From Actinomycetota bacterium (GTDB taxonomy: Bacteria > Actinomycetota > Actinomycetes > Nanopelagicales > Nanopelagicaceae), in NCBI GenBank assembly GCA_009698615.1, contig WLPU01000001.1, positions 124,001 to 188,000 of the forward strand: a stretch of 64,000 bases of DNA, read 5' to 3'. This document shows positions 43,527 to 52,656 of the stretch, one piece after another. Each line of letters starts with the position of its first letter. Position 1 is the stretch's first letter. Under the pieces are notes generated by a model, which saw only the letters and a list, made by a program, of their open reading frames with translations, made no database searches and was not told the DNA's origin. The position numbers were made by a program, and so were the translations under genes.

Positions 43527-45138
43527 TTTTGTAAGAGTAACCCTGCTCAGCTAAGAAGCGCTGGCGGTTTTGTGCGAAATCTTGATCAATGGTGTCTCGA
43601 GATACCACCGAATAGAAACGTGCAGTGCGCCCATCGGCTTTAGGGCGCAAGATGCGGCCAAGTCGCTGGGCTTCTTCTTGACGAGAGCCAAATGCGCCAG
43701 AAACCTGAATCGCAACTGTTGCATCTGGAAGATCAATGGAGAAGTTGGCAACTTTTGAAACCACCAAGCACTTGATTTCGCCAGTTCGAAAGAGGCCAAA
43801 CAAGCGTTCGCGCTCTTTGATTGGCGTATCTCCTTTAATGAGTGGAACGCCGAGAACTTCTGAGAGTTCATCGAGTTGATCGATATATTGCCCGATAACC
43901 AAGAGTTGGTCATCGGCATGGCGTTTAGCCAACTCTTCGACAACATTTCTCTTTGTTCGAGTGGTTGCGCAGAGACGGTAACGATTTTCCGGTTCGGCCG
44001 TTGCATACGCCAGGCGTTCTGCTTCAGTCAAGGTGACTCGAACTTCTATACATTCGGCCGGTGCGATATACCCTTGCGCCTCAATTTCTTTCCATGGAAC
44101 ATCAAAACGCTTTGGCCCGATCAATGAAAACACTTCGCCCTCAAGTCCATCTTCTCGAACCAAGGTAGCGGTGAGGCCAAGGCGCCTGCGCGATTGAATA
44201 TCTGCAGTAAATCTAAAGATAGGCGCTGGTAATAAGTGGACTTCATCGTAAATGATTAAGCCCCAGTCATGAGTGTCAAAAAGATCAAGGTGAGAGTAAA
44301 CGCCATTTTTCTTTTTTGTCATTACTTGGTAGGTAGCAATAGTTACGGGGCGAATCTCTTTTTTGGATCCAGAATATTCGCCGATCTCATCTTCGTTTAA
44401 AGTCGTGCGTTGAAGTAATTCTTCCCGCCATTGACGGGCAGCAATTGTGTTGGTCACCAAGATCAAAGTAGTCGCTTTCGCGTGAGCCATTGCAGCGGCA
44501 CCAACAATTGTCTTTCCGGCACCGCAGGGAAGCACGACAACACCCGAACCACCGTGCCAAAAACCCTCTGCTGCCAATTCTTGATACTGGCGAATTTTCC
44601 AACCATCTTGAACCAAATCAATTTCATGATGTTGTCCATCAACGTAACCAGCAAAATCTTCTGCCGGCCAACCAAGACGCAAGAGAGATTGTTTGATATG
44701 TCCACGCTGGCTGGGGTGCACGGCAATAGTTTCCGGATCAATGCGAGGTCCCAGAAGCGGTGCAATCTTTTTTGAACGGATGACTTCTTCCAAAACCGCA
44801 GTATCAGTAGTAATAAGGACAAGACCATGAATCGGATTTGCCTCAAGGCGCAGACGTCCATATCGCGACATCGTCTCGGCGACATCTATCAAAATGGAGT
44901 GAGGAACTGCGTACCTCGAATATTGCAAGAGTGTGTCGATCACCTGTTCTGCATCATGGCCGGCGGCTCGGGCATTCCATAAACCAAGGGATGTGAGGCG
45001 ATAGGTATGAATATGTTCTGGAGAGCGCTCTAGTTCTGCAAAGGGAGCAATTGCTCGTCGACATTCAGTGCTAAGTGGATGGTCGATATCCAAGAGAAGT
45101 GTTTTGTCACTTTGGACAATTAGCGGTCCTTCAGTCAT
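43489..45138 (-). CDS. DNA repair helicase XPB
   Basis: This 549-residue superfamily 2 3'-5' helicase is of the bacterial XPB/ERCC3 type. It has an N-terminal damage-recognition-like domain, Walker A LPCGAGKTIVGAAAM, the DEVH box LIIYDEVHLLPAP, and the RED-containing LTATLVREDGLEG. Motif VI is in SRQEEAQRLGRILRPKADG. In mycobacteria the homologue (Rv0861c) is next to a helicase C-terminal-domain protein (Rv0862c); here an M20 peptidase gene lies between them. Its start overlaps the peptidase stop by 8 bp. Confidence 0.93.
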   Translation of the reverse strand: MTEGPLIVQSDKTLLLDIDHPLSTECRRAIAPFAELERSPEHIHTYRLTSLGLWNARAAGHDAEQVIDTLLQYSRYAVPHSILIDVAETMSRYGRLRLEANPIHGLVLITTDTAVLEEVIRSKKIAPLLGPRIDPETIAVHPSQRGHIKQSLLRLGWPAEDFAGYVDGQHHEIDLVQDGWKIRQYQELAAEGFWHGGSGVVVLPCGAGKTIVGAAAMAHAKATTLILVTNTIAARQWREELLQRTTLNEDEIGEYSGSKKEIRPVTIATYQVMTKKKNGVYSHLDLFDTHDWGLIIYDEVHLLPAPIFRFTADIQSRRRLGLTATLVREDGLEGEVFSLIGPKRFDVPWKEIEAQGYIAPAECIEVRVTLTEAERLAYATAEPENRYRLCATTRTKRNVVEELAKRHADDQLLVIGQYIDQLDELSEVLGVPLIKGDTPIKERERLFGLFRTGEIKCLVVSKVANFSIDLPDATVAIQVSGAFGSRQEEAQRLGRILRPKADGRTARFYSVVSRDTIDQDFAQNRQRFLAEQGYSYKIIDADDVFQGKI

Positions 45139-46231
45139 TTAGTAAATCCAGAACAAAGGCGCGCAAGAAGTCCGAACGTTCTTGAAGTGCTTTGACGCTG
45201 GCCCATTCATTATGTGCATGTGCACCTTCGCCAACAGCGCCAAGTCCATCGAGCACCTTGGCTCCTGCGGCAGCCGCAAAGTTTCCATCACTTGCTCCAC
45301 CTACAGAGACATGTCCTAAGTCCATACCTAAAGTTGCGGCAACCTTTTTGGCCCGCTCGTACAACTCTTTTGTTGAACTCAATTCCATGGGAGGGCGATT
45401 AAGTCCTCCCAAAATTTCAATTCGAGCACCTGGATGAGAAGGTTTCAGTGCGCGGATCGCTGCATCAACGCGAACTAAATCTGCTTGCAAGTAAGAGCGT
45501 GCATCAACATCGAGAACTGCATGATCGGGCACAGTATTTGCCGTGTTTCCAGATTTCAATAAAGTAGGAACGACTGTTGTGGAATGTTCGCGATTTTCTA
45601 GGGCGGCAAGCTGCAAAATGATGTGGGCAATTTCTACAGTGGCGTTGATCCCCTTTTCAGGTTCAAGGCCAGCATGTGCTGCCTTTCCATGAATATTGAT
45701 GTGGTACATCGCTGTGCCTTTTCGACCCGTCTTCACCTTTCCTTCACTGGCTGCTTCTAAAACCAAAACAGCTTTTGCTTTCTTAGAAATCTCGACAATA
45801 AAATCCTTAGAAGTTGCACTTCCGGTTTCTTCATCTGTTGTTGCAATAAGCGCAACGGATCCCGAAACTCCCTTGAGTGCATAAAGGGCTTGAATGAATC
45901 CAGCTTTCATGTCATAGATTCCAGGTCCTCGCGCAACATCACCTTCGACGCTCCATAATGGAGAAAAAGAACCGTGCGGCCAGACTGTGTCTAGGTGAGC
46001 AAGTAGAACTACATCAGGTGATTTATCGCCCCACCAGAAAACGGGGCGACCCTGAACTTCTTGAATTGTTGCTGGAGAGCCAAGAACTTGCGTGGCTAGA
46101 TCGCTAGCAAGTTGTACTACTGCCTTGCATGCTTCCAGATCTTCAGTCGGAGATTCACATCTGACTAAGGATTCCAAGGAGGTGAGCATGGGTTCAATTC
46201 TGCCGTATTTGTTCTCACTCTGGGAGGTCAT
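45131..46231 (-). CDS. M20-family metallopeptidase (glutamate carboxypeptidase-like)
   Basis: This 366-residue cytoplasmic di-zinc peptidase resembles carboxypeptidase G2. It has LLAHLDTVWP (first zinc His/Asp), GPGIYDMKAGFIQAL (bridging Asp), TTDEETGSATSKDFI (catalytic and zinc Glu), a dimerisation domain in the middle, and a late His in AHAHNEWASVKAL. The likely substrate is an N-terminal acyl or peptide bond to glutamate or a related residue. It is sandwiched, with overlaps on both sides, between the XPB gene and its usual partner, so the three are one transcript. Confidence 0.85.
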   Translation of the reverse strand: MTSQSENKYGRIEPMLTSLESLVRCESPTEDLEACKAVVQLASDLATQVLGSPATIQEVQGRPVFWWGDKSPDVVLLAHLDTVWPHGSFSPLWSVEGDVARGPGIYDMKAGFIQALYALKGVSGSVALIATTDEETGSATSKDFIVEISKKAKAVLVLEAASEGKVKTGRKGTAMYHINIHGKAAHAGLEPEKGINATVEIAHIILQLAALENREHSTTVVPTLLKSGNTANTVPDHAVLDVDARSYLQADLVRVDAAIRALKPSHPGARIEILGGLNRPPMELSSTKELYERAKKVAATLGMDLGHVSVGGASDGNFAAAAGAKVLDGLGAVGEGAHAHNEWASVKALQERSDFLRAFVLDLLND

Positions 46232-48423
46232 AGTGGAGCCACACCTGTAATACGCGGGATTCTGAAGGTTTGCACTTCTCCAGTGCCATGATCTCGAGCA
46301 ATCAGGGAGCCGGCAGCGATACTTAACGGATCAATAATGCGATGCGTAGCAGATCCGTTGTTATCGGCATATCCAATTGAAAGCGTGCGTTGTTCTTTAA
46401 TGAATTTATTTAGAATCTCGAGTGTTTCATTTGCGGTAGTTCGAGGAAGTGATCCAAAAGCATTACTTGATAAAGCACGAAGTGAACTTTGTTTATGACT
46501 AGATTTCTCGCCTGCGCGAATAGAACGAAGTGCAGCGCTGAGAGTTTCTGGGGTTGGAGATTCAAGCTCTCCAATGATGCGAGGTGGCCGCGGTCTTGAT
46601 TTTGCGCGATTCAATCGAACTCCAGTCAAGATTACTCCGGAGATGGATTCAGCAGCTGGCATGTAACCGGCCGCACGTAAGGTGACCATGACTTCGTTTG
46701 CATCTAATTCGCAGATCAAAACTTCCGGAGCAATACGTCGAAGGGGAAGGCCCTCCAATTTCTTATCACTCAGTATTTGTGCAATAAGTGAAGGGTCTTC
46801 GCAACGAATATAAGCATTGGTATTTCCAACCCTTAATCTTCCGTGCCGCTTAGAGACATCCGCGATGAGATATTCCAAAGGTTGAGGCATGGGAGTTTTT
46901 GAAGTCTTTCGAAGAAACTCTTTTATTTCTTCCCCAGTTTTTCCGTGGTCTAATCCACGACGAATTGAGGCTTCACTAAACCGATAAACCGTTGCCCCAC
47001 CGCGACTTTCAATATCTGCGATTGAGTCAAGGATGCGAGCAACATCAATCTCTAGGGGTCCTGGCGCGATGGCGGTGTTGTCGCTTTGAATCAGAATATG
47101 GTCAACAGTGCGAGGAAGATCCTGATTGATACCAAGCTCTTCTTGCTCTTGGATAAAGGCTGCACCGTACTTTGAGAGCGCTCCTTGGCCCGTAATACCC
47201 AGCCATTCTGCTTCGCGCAAAGTCCATTGCGTTAAGTCACTTTGAATTCCTGGATTTCTGCGAGAAGGAGATCGCCATTTCATGTGCGCAAGAGTCGACT
47301 CGAGCTCCAGAGAAATTCCGGGATGAGATGAAAGTATCTCTAGTGTTAATCTGCGAGTTGATGAAGCATTGACGCGATCAAGTTCTGGGCCTAGCGCTGC
47401 GATATGTTTGGAATCACCTCGACCGACTAATCCGCTGACTCGAGAAGTCACTAGCCATAAAGCTACAAGAGTTCGCCAGCGAAGTTCGGGAGTTTGGGTT
47501 AACCAAAGATCAAAGGCATGAGTTGGAAGTACCCTGTCATCGGCATCGATAACGACAAGGCCGCCCAGATAAACTAATTCAGAAATAAATGCCGCGCAGT
47601 TCTCGTCAACTCCAAGATGCTCTGCCGCTGTCTTGAGATCGCGCACTCCAATGCCTCCGGCACGTAGCGCACTTGGTGGCTCTTCAGACCAAAAATTGAG
47701 AATCTCTTCACACCATCGCAACACCGTTGCAACGTTGGCTATTGCTGCACGATTGATTGCAGCGGCATCTACCACTTTGCCAGAGACGATGGGAGGATTT
47801 GGTTGCGGATTTTTATGAATCTTGCCGCCGCGTAAATGAATTCCAACTTCTCGCGGTAATACGACCGTGCGTTGATCTAACGGAACCAAGAAATTTTCCT
47901 TAAGCAACCACGCAATTCCGGGTCCGGGATTTCGAATATCCCCAACGCTGCCTCGCGGCGGACCCCACGTGAGACGTTCGAGAACTTTCTGAGCACTCTC
48001 TGGCGCTTCAGTGATCTTCTTCGTGGAAAGTTTCACCATGGATGCTGGTCCAAGACCAGCAGGTTCATTGCCGAGTACTTCACGTAATGAATTTGGAAGG
48101 CGAAGCCCATCATCAGAGCGGTATAGGAGGGCTAATTCAAGCAAATGTGGAATAACAAATTTTGCTGAAAGATCAGTGAGAGCAACAATTTCCTTCTCAT
48201 TCATTGGCTCATTCACAGCAGAGCATGCTTCAAGAACTTCGAATTGCCATTCGTTGAGCGAGTCCACCGCGCGGGCCAAACTGGGAGCAGAGCATGCTCG
48301 TACCGCAAGTGAGGCTAGGTCTGGGGGAACTGGAGAAACTAAATCAGGTCGCGCGGCAAATAAAGAAATGAGGGCATCGTCATCGAGCCCACGAAGGTAG
48401 TCTGTGAAAGATCGCGTTTCCAT
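46228..48423 (-). CDS. Helicase-associated C-terminal-domain protein (Rv0862c-like)
   Basis: This 731-residue protein is of the Helicase_C_3 group found beside XPB in actinobacteria. It lacks Walker motifs. It has helical winged modules at the N-terminus (SLNEWQFEVLEACSAVNEPM), a DHILIQSDNTAIAPGPLEIDVARIL segment, and a C-terminal WYL-like beta domain (RTLSIGYADNNGSATHRIIDPLSI). It probably works with XPB on damaged DNA, an inference from conserved context. A TAATGT lies 9 nt before ATG 48423. The M20 gene begins within its stop codon. Confidence 0.78.
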   Translation of the reverse strand: METRSFTDYLRGLDDDALISLFAARPDLVSPVPPDLASLAVRACSAPSLARAVDSLNEWQFEVLEACSAVNEPMNEKEIVALTDLSAKFVIPHLLELALLYRSDDGLRLPNSLREVLGNEPAGLGPASMVKLSTKKITEAPESAQKVLERLTWGPPRGSVGDIRNPGPGIAWLLKENFLVPLDQRTVVLPREVGIHLRGGKIHKNPQPNPPIVSGKVVDAAAINRAAIANVATVLRWCEEILNFWSEEPPSALRAGGIGVRDLKTAAEHLGVDENCAAFISELVYLGGLVVIDADDRVLPTHAFDLWLTQTPELRWRTLVALWLVTSRVSGLVGRGDSKHIAALGPELDRVNASSTRRLTLEILSSHPGISLELESTLAHMKWRSPSRRNPGIQSDLTQWTLREAEWLGITGQGALSKYGAAFIQEQEELGINQDLPRTVDHILIQSDNTAIAPGPLEIDVARILDSIADIESRGGATVYRFSEASIRRGLDHGKTGEEIKEFLRKTSKTPMPQPLEYLIADVSKRHGRLRVGNTNAYIRCEDPSLIAQILSDKKLEGLPLRRIAPEVLICELDANEVMVTLRAAGYMPAAESISGVILTGVRLNRAKSRPRPPRIIGELESPTPETLSAALRSIRAGEKSSHKQSSLRALSSNAFGSLPRTTANETLEILNKFIKEQRTLSIGYADNNGSATHRIIDPLSIAAGSLIARDHGTGEVQTFRIPRITGVAPL

Positions 48424-48459
48424 AACTTGCCAACATTACTGGACGTTAAGGTGATGCGT

Positions 48460-49236
48460 TTACCGATCTTTAGAGCGCCCCCATCTCGGCGTAACCAGTG
48501 CGCCTAAAGCGGCAACTCGGCTGACTATTGGGCCAAGGAGTCGGTTAAGGACTCGAGCTCGGCGAAAATCATGAATTGGCCAACCATCGCGCAATGCTCG
48601 CAGACGCAAGATTGCATCTGGATTGATTGTGCTGGGATGCCCAACCGCAAGCAGTAGTGGAAGGTCATTGTGGCTATCTGAATACGAGTAGCAATCTTTC
48701 AAGTCAAAATTTCTGTCTTGCGCTAATTGAATAATTGCAGTTGCCTTCTCTTTTCCGTGTAAAAGATTTCCAGTCATGCGACCGGTGTATTTCCCATCGC
48801 TGGTTTCAGCTTTACTTCCAAGTGCTCCGGTAAAACCTAGACGCTGTGATATTAAGTGAGCCATATCCTCAGGTGCTGCTGTGACAAGCCACACTTCTTC
48901 ATCGTTTCGAAGGTGGGCTTGGGCAATTTCAATAGAGCCCTGCCACAACTTCGGCGAAACGTATTCGTCATAGATTTCCTGAGCCATCGTCTCAATTTCT
49001 TTAACATTATGGCCACCAATAAAATCTGTTGCCGCGTCTTGCCACCGCTTAATTTCTGCGCCATTTTCTTTACCCGTCAGACGAAAGCGCAAGTTTGCAA
49101 GGACAAATCGAGAGATATCTTTTTTAGAGAAGAACCCTCGTTGATACATTCCTCGCCCAAGGAAATAGAGAGTCGAGCCCCGTAGGAGCGTGTTGTCGAC
49201 ATCAAAAAAGGCCGCGCGTTTGCGGGTAGGCGCCAT
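48460..49236 (-). CDS. HAD-IB family phosphatase (SerB1-like)
   Basis: This 258-residue haloacid-dehalogenase phosphatase has motif I AAFFDVDNTLLRGST (nucleophile Asp). Motif II is in EEVWLVTAAPEDMA, the motif III Lys in LLHGKEKATAI, and motif IV is YSYSDSHNDLPLL. It resembles the HAD-IB group called SerB1 in mycobacteria, which act on phosphoserine or on phospholipid intermediates; no ser genes are nearby. The leaderless -10 TAAGGT supports ATG 49236. Confidence 0.85.
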   Translation of the reverse strand: MAPTRKRAAFFDVDNTLLRGSTLYFLGRGMYQRGFFSKKDISRFVLANLRFRLTGKENGAEIKRWQDAATDFIGGHNVKEIETMAQEIYDEYVSPKLWQGSIEIAQAHLRNDEEVWLVTAAPEDMAHLISQRLGFTGALGSKAETSDGKYTGRMTGNLLHGKEKATAIIQLAQDRNFDLKDCYSYSDSHNDLPLLLAVGHPSTINPDAILRLRALRDGWPIHDFRRARVLNRLLGPIVSRVAALGALVTPRWGRSKDR

Positions 49237-49242
49237 GACTCA

Positions 49243-49248
49243 ACCTTA
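49243..49248 (-). promoter_or_regulatory. -10 of leaderless promoter for the HAD gene
   Basis: TAAGGT (minus strand) ends 6 nt before ATG 49236. It faces the promoter of the histidine phosphatase gene across a 50-bp gap. Confidence 0.6.
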
Positions 49249-49252
49249 GCGA

Positions 49253-49280
49253 TTGATGAGTGGCTCGGACGCTTTATGCT
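49253..49280 (+). promoter_or_regulatory. Leaderless promoter of the phosphatase-cytochrome c operon
   Basis: TTGATG (49253-49258), a 16-bp spacer and TATGCT (49275-49280), which ends 6 nt before ATG 49287. Confidence 0.65.
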
Positions 49281-49286
49281 TTAACC

Positions 49287-49907
49287 ATGGCCACTGTTCA
49301 CGTTGTTCGACATGGAGAAGTAGAGAATCCACACAAGATTCTCTACGGTCGCCAGCCCGGGTGGCGACTTTCAGATCGCGGACAAGAGATGGCAAAAGCA
49401 GTTGCACAGTGGTCATCATCTTTAGAAATTGGCGCATTGCATGTATCACCGCTACAGCGCGCACAAGAAACGGCAGCCCCAATCGCGGCTGCGCACAAGA
49501 TTTCAATTACTACGGATGATCGATTGATCGAAGCCGCAAATGTTTTTGAAGGCAAACCATTTGGAATTGGCGATGGCGCTCTTTTGCATCCTTCAGCATG
49601 GCGTCACTTATGGAATCCATGGCGACCATCGTGGGGCGAGCCATATGTTGAACAAATTAACCGGATGCTTGCAGCGATATTTAGTGCTCATGAATCAGGT
49701 AATGGCAAGGACTCCATCTGTATATCGCACCAATTACCGATTTGGATTTTGCGTAGCGCAATTGAGGGGCGTCGTCTTTTACATGACCCTCGCAAGAGGG
49801 AGTGCTCCTTAGCTTCAGTTACAAGCATTCATTTTGACACCGATAACGTGATTTCTGGTGTCACATATTCGCAACCTGCCAAGCACTTACTGCCCGTGAA
49901 GAAGTAA
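49287..49907 (+). CDS. Histidine phosphatase family protein
   Basis: This 206-residue phosphoglycerate mutase-like phosphatase has the catalytic VVRHGEVENP motif at the N-terminus (RHG), PLQRAQETAAPIA, and the second His in CISHQLPIWILRSAIEG. The track start at 49260 is rejected because a leaderless promoter ends at ATG 49287. It is the first gene of the cytochrome c assembly operon (TAATG overlap with the next gene), an arrangement also known in mycobacteria (Rv0525 to Rv0529). The substrate is unknown. Confidence 0.87.
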   Translation: MATVHVVRHGEVENPHKILYGRQPGWRLSDRGQEMAKAVAQWSSSLEIGALHVSPLQRAQETAAPIAAAHKISITTDDRLIEAANVFEGKPFGIGDGALLHPSAWRHLWNPWRPSWGEPYVEQINRMLAAIFSAHESGNGKDSICISHQLPIWILRSAIEGRRLLHDPRKRECSLASVTSIHFDTDNVISGVTYSQPAKHLLPVKK

Positions 49908-50455
49908 TGCAACGACTTCGGTTTTTGATTCCTTTAGGGTTTGCCCTTGCTCTAGCGCTCACATCTTGCGGAGGTGGAGTTTCAACAAACGCATCTCAAA
50001 GTTTCATAGCCGGAAATGGGGCCGTGACATTTATTTCTCTAGATAAGCGTGCTCCAGCGCCTCAATTGCAGGGGAAAACGATTGAAGAGACGACTTTCAA
50101 TCAGCAGGTAAACAAAGTTACCGTAGTGAATGTTTGGGCTTCATGGTGTGCCCCGTGTCGAGCAGAAGCACCAACGCTTGCGGCACTTTCCAGAAAATAT
50201 CCAGAGACACAATTTGTTGGAGTATTGACTAGAGATAATCCGGCGGCAGCTCGCTCTTTCGTTAAAAGATTTGGGATGCCGTATCCAACTTTAATAGATG
50301 ATGCAGTCTTATTGGGCTTTCACTCATCTCTCGTGGCTAATGCCATTCCCTCAACGTTTGTCTTGGATAAGAACGGCAAGGTAGCGGCAAGAATTTCTGG
50401 AGAAGTCACTGTTGCATCACTGAGCGCACTGATTGAACGAGTAGTGGCAGAATGA
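49907..50455 (+). CDS. resA: TlpA/ResA-like thiol-disulfide lipoprotein
   Basis: This 182-residue membrane-anchored thioredoxin reduces apocytochrome c haem-binding cysteines. It has a lipoprotein signal (LALALTSCGGG, lipidated Cys about residue 21), the active site NVWASWCAPCRAEAPTL, and cis-Pro in ANAIPSTFVLDKNG. It starts in the stop of the phosphatase gene and overlaps ccdA by 4 bp, as expected for system II cytochrome c assembly. Confidence 0.9.
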   Translation: MQRLRFLIPLGFALALALTSCGGGVSTNASQSFIAGNGAVTFISLDKRAPAPQLQGKTIEETTFNQQVNKVTVVNVWASWCAPCRAEAPTLAALSRKYPETQFVGVLTRDNPAAARSFVKRFGMPYPTLIDDAVLLGFHSSLVANAIPSTFVLDKNGKVAARISGEVTVASLSALIERVVAE

Positions 50456-51177
50456 AAGATTTCTTTGTCAATCAAATCTTCGATGGGTTAATGATTACCG
50501 CATTTCCAATGGCAATTATTGCGGGACTAATATCTTTTCTGTCTCCCTGTGTTCTACCTCTTGTTCCTGGATACCTTTCGTATGCAGCCGGTGCTTCCAA
50601 AAGCAAAGGCAAAGTATTTTTAGGCTCCACCCTTTTTGTTGCAGGTTTTAGCGTGCTATTTATTTCTTACGGAGCGCTCTTCGGGAGCCTAGGCTCGAGA
50701 ATTTTGGCACATGAAAATTTAATTACGAAAATCTTAGGTTTCATTACGATCGCACTTGGACTTATTTTTATGGGTAAATTTCCTATGATGCGCACCTATC
50801 GACCTGCGATATCGACAACGGGTGGACTCGTCGGTGCACCAATATTGGGATTCTTGTTTGGTGTCGGATGGACTCCTTGTATTGGGCCGGCCCTTGCTGC
50901 AGTGGAGACATTGGCCTTTGAGCAAGGAACGGCAATGAGAGGTGCAATTCTCTCTCTGGGTTATTGCATTGGGTTAGGGCTGCCATTTATCGCATCAGGG
51001 CTTTTCTTGGATCGCTCAGCACGATTGCGACGCTTGATATCTCGAAAGGGCGATGTGGTAACAAATATTGGTGGCATCATGTTAATCATCATTGGACTGA
51101 TGCAGGTGTTTGGTATCTGGAGTCAGATTATAAATTCAATGCGGTCGCTTATTTCAAACTTTATTCCGGTGGTCTAA
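50452..51177 (+). CDS. ccdA: Cytochrome c biogenesis protein CcdA
   Basis: CcdA passes electrons across the membrane to ResA. The 241 residues have six or so helices and the redox Cys pair in FLSPCVLPLVPGYLSY and GVGWTPCIGPAL. It is located between resA and resB with end-to-end junctions. Confidence 0.93.
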   Translation: MKDFFVNQIFDGLMITAFPMAIIAGLISFLSPCVLPLVPGYLSYAAGASKSKGKVFLGSTLFVAGFSVLFISYGALFGSLGSRILAHENLITKILGFITIALGLIFMGKFPMMRTYRPAISTTGGLVGAPILGFLFGVGWTPCIGPALAAVETLAFEQGTAMRGAILSLGYCIGLGLPFIASGLFLDRSARLRRLISRKGDVVTNIGGIMLIIIGLMQVFGIWSQIINSMRSLISNFIPVV

Positions 51178-52656
51178 GTGGATACTCCAATCGAAACTAT
51201 CGAACTTGGTGGAGTAGGTTTGTTGCGATTTTTGTGGCGCCAACTAACAAGCATGCGCACAGCGTTAATCTTACTTCTTCTCTTAGGAGTCGCTGCGATT
51301 CCTGGCTCTTTGATTCCGCAGCGAACTCAAAATCCAATGAAAGTTCGCGACTATTTCATTGATGATCCTTCTGTCGCCTCTTGGATGGATCGATTCTCAC
51401 TTTTCGACGTCTATGGATCGGCATGGTTTAGCGCGATATACATCCTTCTATTTATCTCATTAATTGGTTGCGTTTTACCTCGCTCCTTCGAACACTTGAG
51501 AGCTGTCAGGGCGCTTCCTCCGTTGACTCCAAAGAATTTAGATCGAATGGAGTTGCATCAAAGTTGGGCAGGCAGTGGAGATGAGTTGACCGCGGCGCGA
51601 GCTTGGTTCAAGCAAAAGCACTTTCGGATCCGTGAATTTGAGGGCGCAATTTCTGCCGAGAAAGGCTATGTGCGAGAAACTGGAAATCTATTCTTTCATC
51701 TAGCACTCATTCTAATTTTAGTCGGAGTAAGCGTCGGTGCGCTTTTTGGAATGAAAGGTGAAGCAATTGTAAATGTTGGCGAACGGTTCATTAACATTCC
51801 TACCACTTACGACTCTTTGTCTTACGGAAAATTGTTCAATGATGCATCCCTAGCGCCATTTTCTCTCAAGATCGAAGATTTTCAAGCTAAATATGATCCT
51901 CTCACAAACGCTCCAGAAGATTACACATTGCGGGTTTCAGCAATTGAATCTCCTGGGTCACAAGCTAAATCCAAAGTCATCAAGGTCAATGCACCATTGA
52001 GCTTTGGATCTACAAATATTTATTTACAGGCCAATGGATATTCACCCGTTGTTACAGTAAGAGATAAGAATGGCGCAGTAGTTTTACAAGGGCCAACACC
52101 ATTCTTGCCTCAAGATGCCAACCTCACATCGATTGGTGCAATCAAAGTTCCGGATTCAGATCCACAAATTGGCTTCGTCTCATCATTTTTACCAACCGCC
52201 TCTCGCGATAAAGTGCGGGGTGGAATTTCGGCTTTTCCAGAGGCGCTCGACCCGAAACTTCTTTTTTCAGTGTGGCAAGGAAATCTGGGGCTTGATCGCG
52301 GGATCCCACAATCTGTTTATCGGATCGATACTTCAAAAATGCAGCAAATCGGATTGCATTCATTGAAGGTTGGAGAAACTTTCGTATTTTCCCAAGGGTC
52401 AATAACTTTTGATGGTTTTGTTCCGTGGGTCAATCTTCAAGTCGTTCGAGATCCCGGCAAGCTGTATGCGCTTTTAGGCGGTATTGTGGCGATCCTCGGT
52501 TTGCTAGCTTCATTGTTTACTCGACGTCGCCGGATCTGGATCCGTGTAAATCAGAGTTCACAAGTAGAAGTAGCAGGTCTAGCCAAGAATGGTGCACCAG
52601 GATTAGATAAAGAAATTGCAGCTTTTGTAACTCATCTAAAGAAAGTGGAGAAATGA
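51178..52656 (+). CDS. resB: Cytochrome c biogenesis protein ResB
   Basis: ResB is half of the system II haem-handling complex. The 492 residues contain N-terminal helices (MRTALILLLLLGVAAIPGSLIPQR; SAIYILLFISLIGCVLPRSFEH) and a third helix at about 170 (LFFHLALILILVGVSVGALFG). A large extracytoplasmic domain follows, with a last helix (LLGGIVAILGLLASLFTRRRR). The GTG start follows the ccdA stop directly. The operon partner ccsB follows with overlap. Confidence 0.92.
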   Translation: MDTPIETIELGGVGLLRFLWRQLTSMRTALILLLLLGVAAIPGSLIPQRTQNPMKVRDYFIDDPSVASWMDRFSLFDVYGSAWFSAIYILLFISLIGCVLPRSFEHLRAVRALPPLTPKNLDRMELHQSWAGSGDELTAARAWFKQKHFRIREFEGAISAEKGYVRETGNLFFHLALILILVGVSVGALFGMKGEAIVNVGERFINIPTTYDSLSYGKLFNDASLAPFSLKIEDFQAKYDPLTNAPEDYTLRVSAIESPGSQAKSKVIKVNAPLSFGSTNIYLQANGYSPVVTVRDKNGAVVLQGPTPFLPQDANLTSIGAIKVPDSDPQIGFVSSFLPTASRDKVRGGISAFPEALDPKLLFSVWQGNLGLDRGIPQSVYRIDTSKMQQIGLHSLKVGETFVFSQGSITFDGFVPWVNLQVVRDPGKLYALLGGIVAILGLLASLFTRRRRIWIRVNQSSQVEVAGLAKNGAPGLDKEIAAFVTHLKKVEK

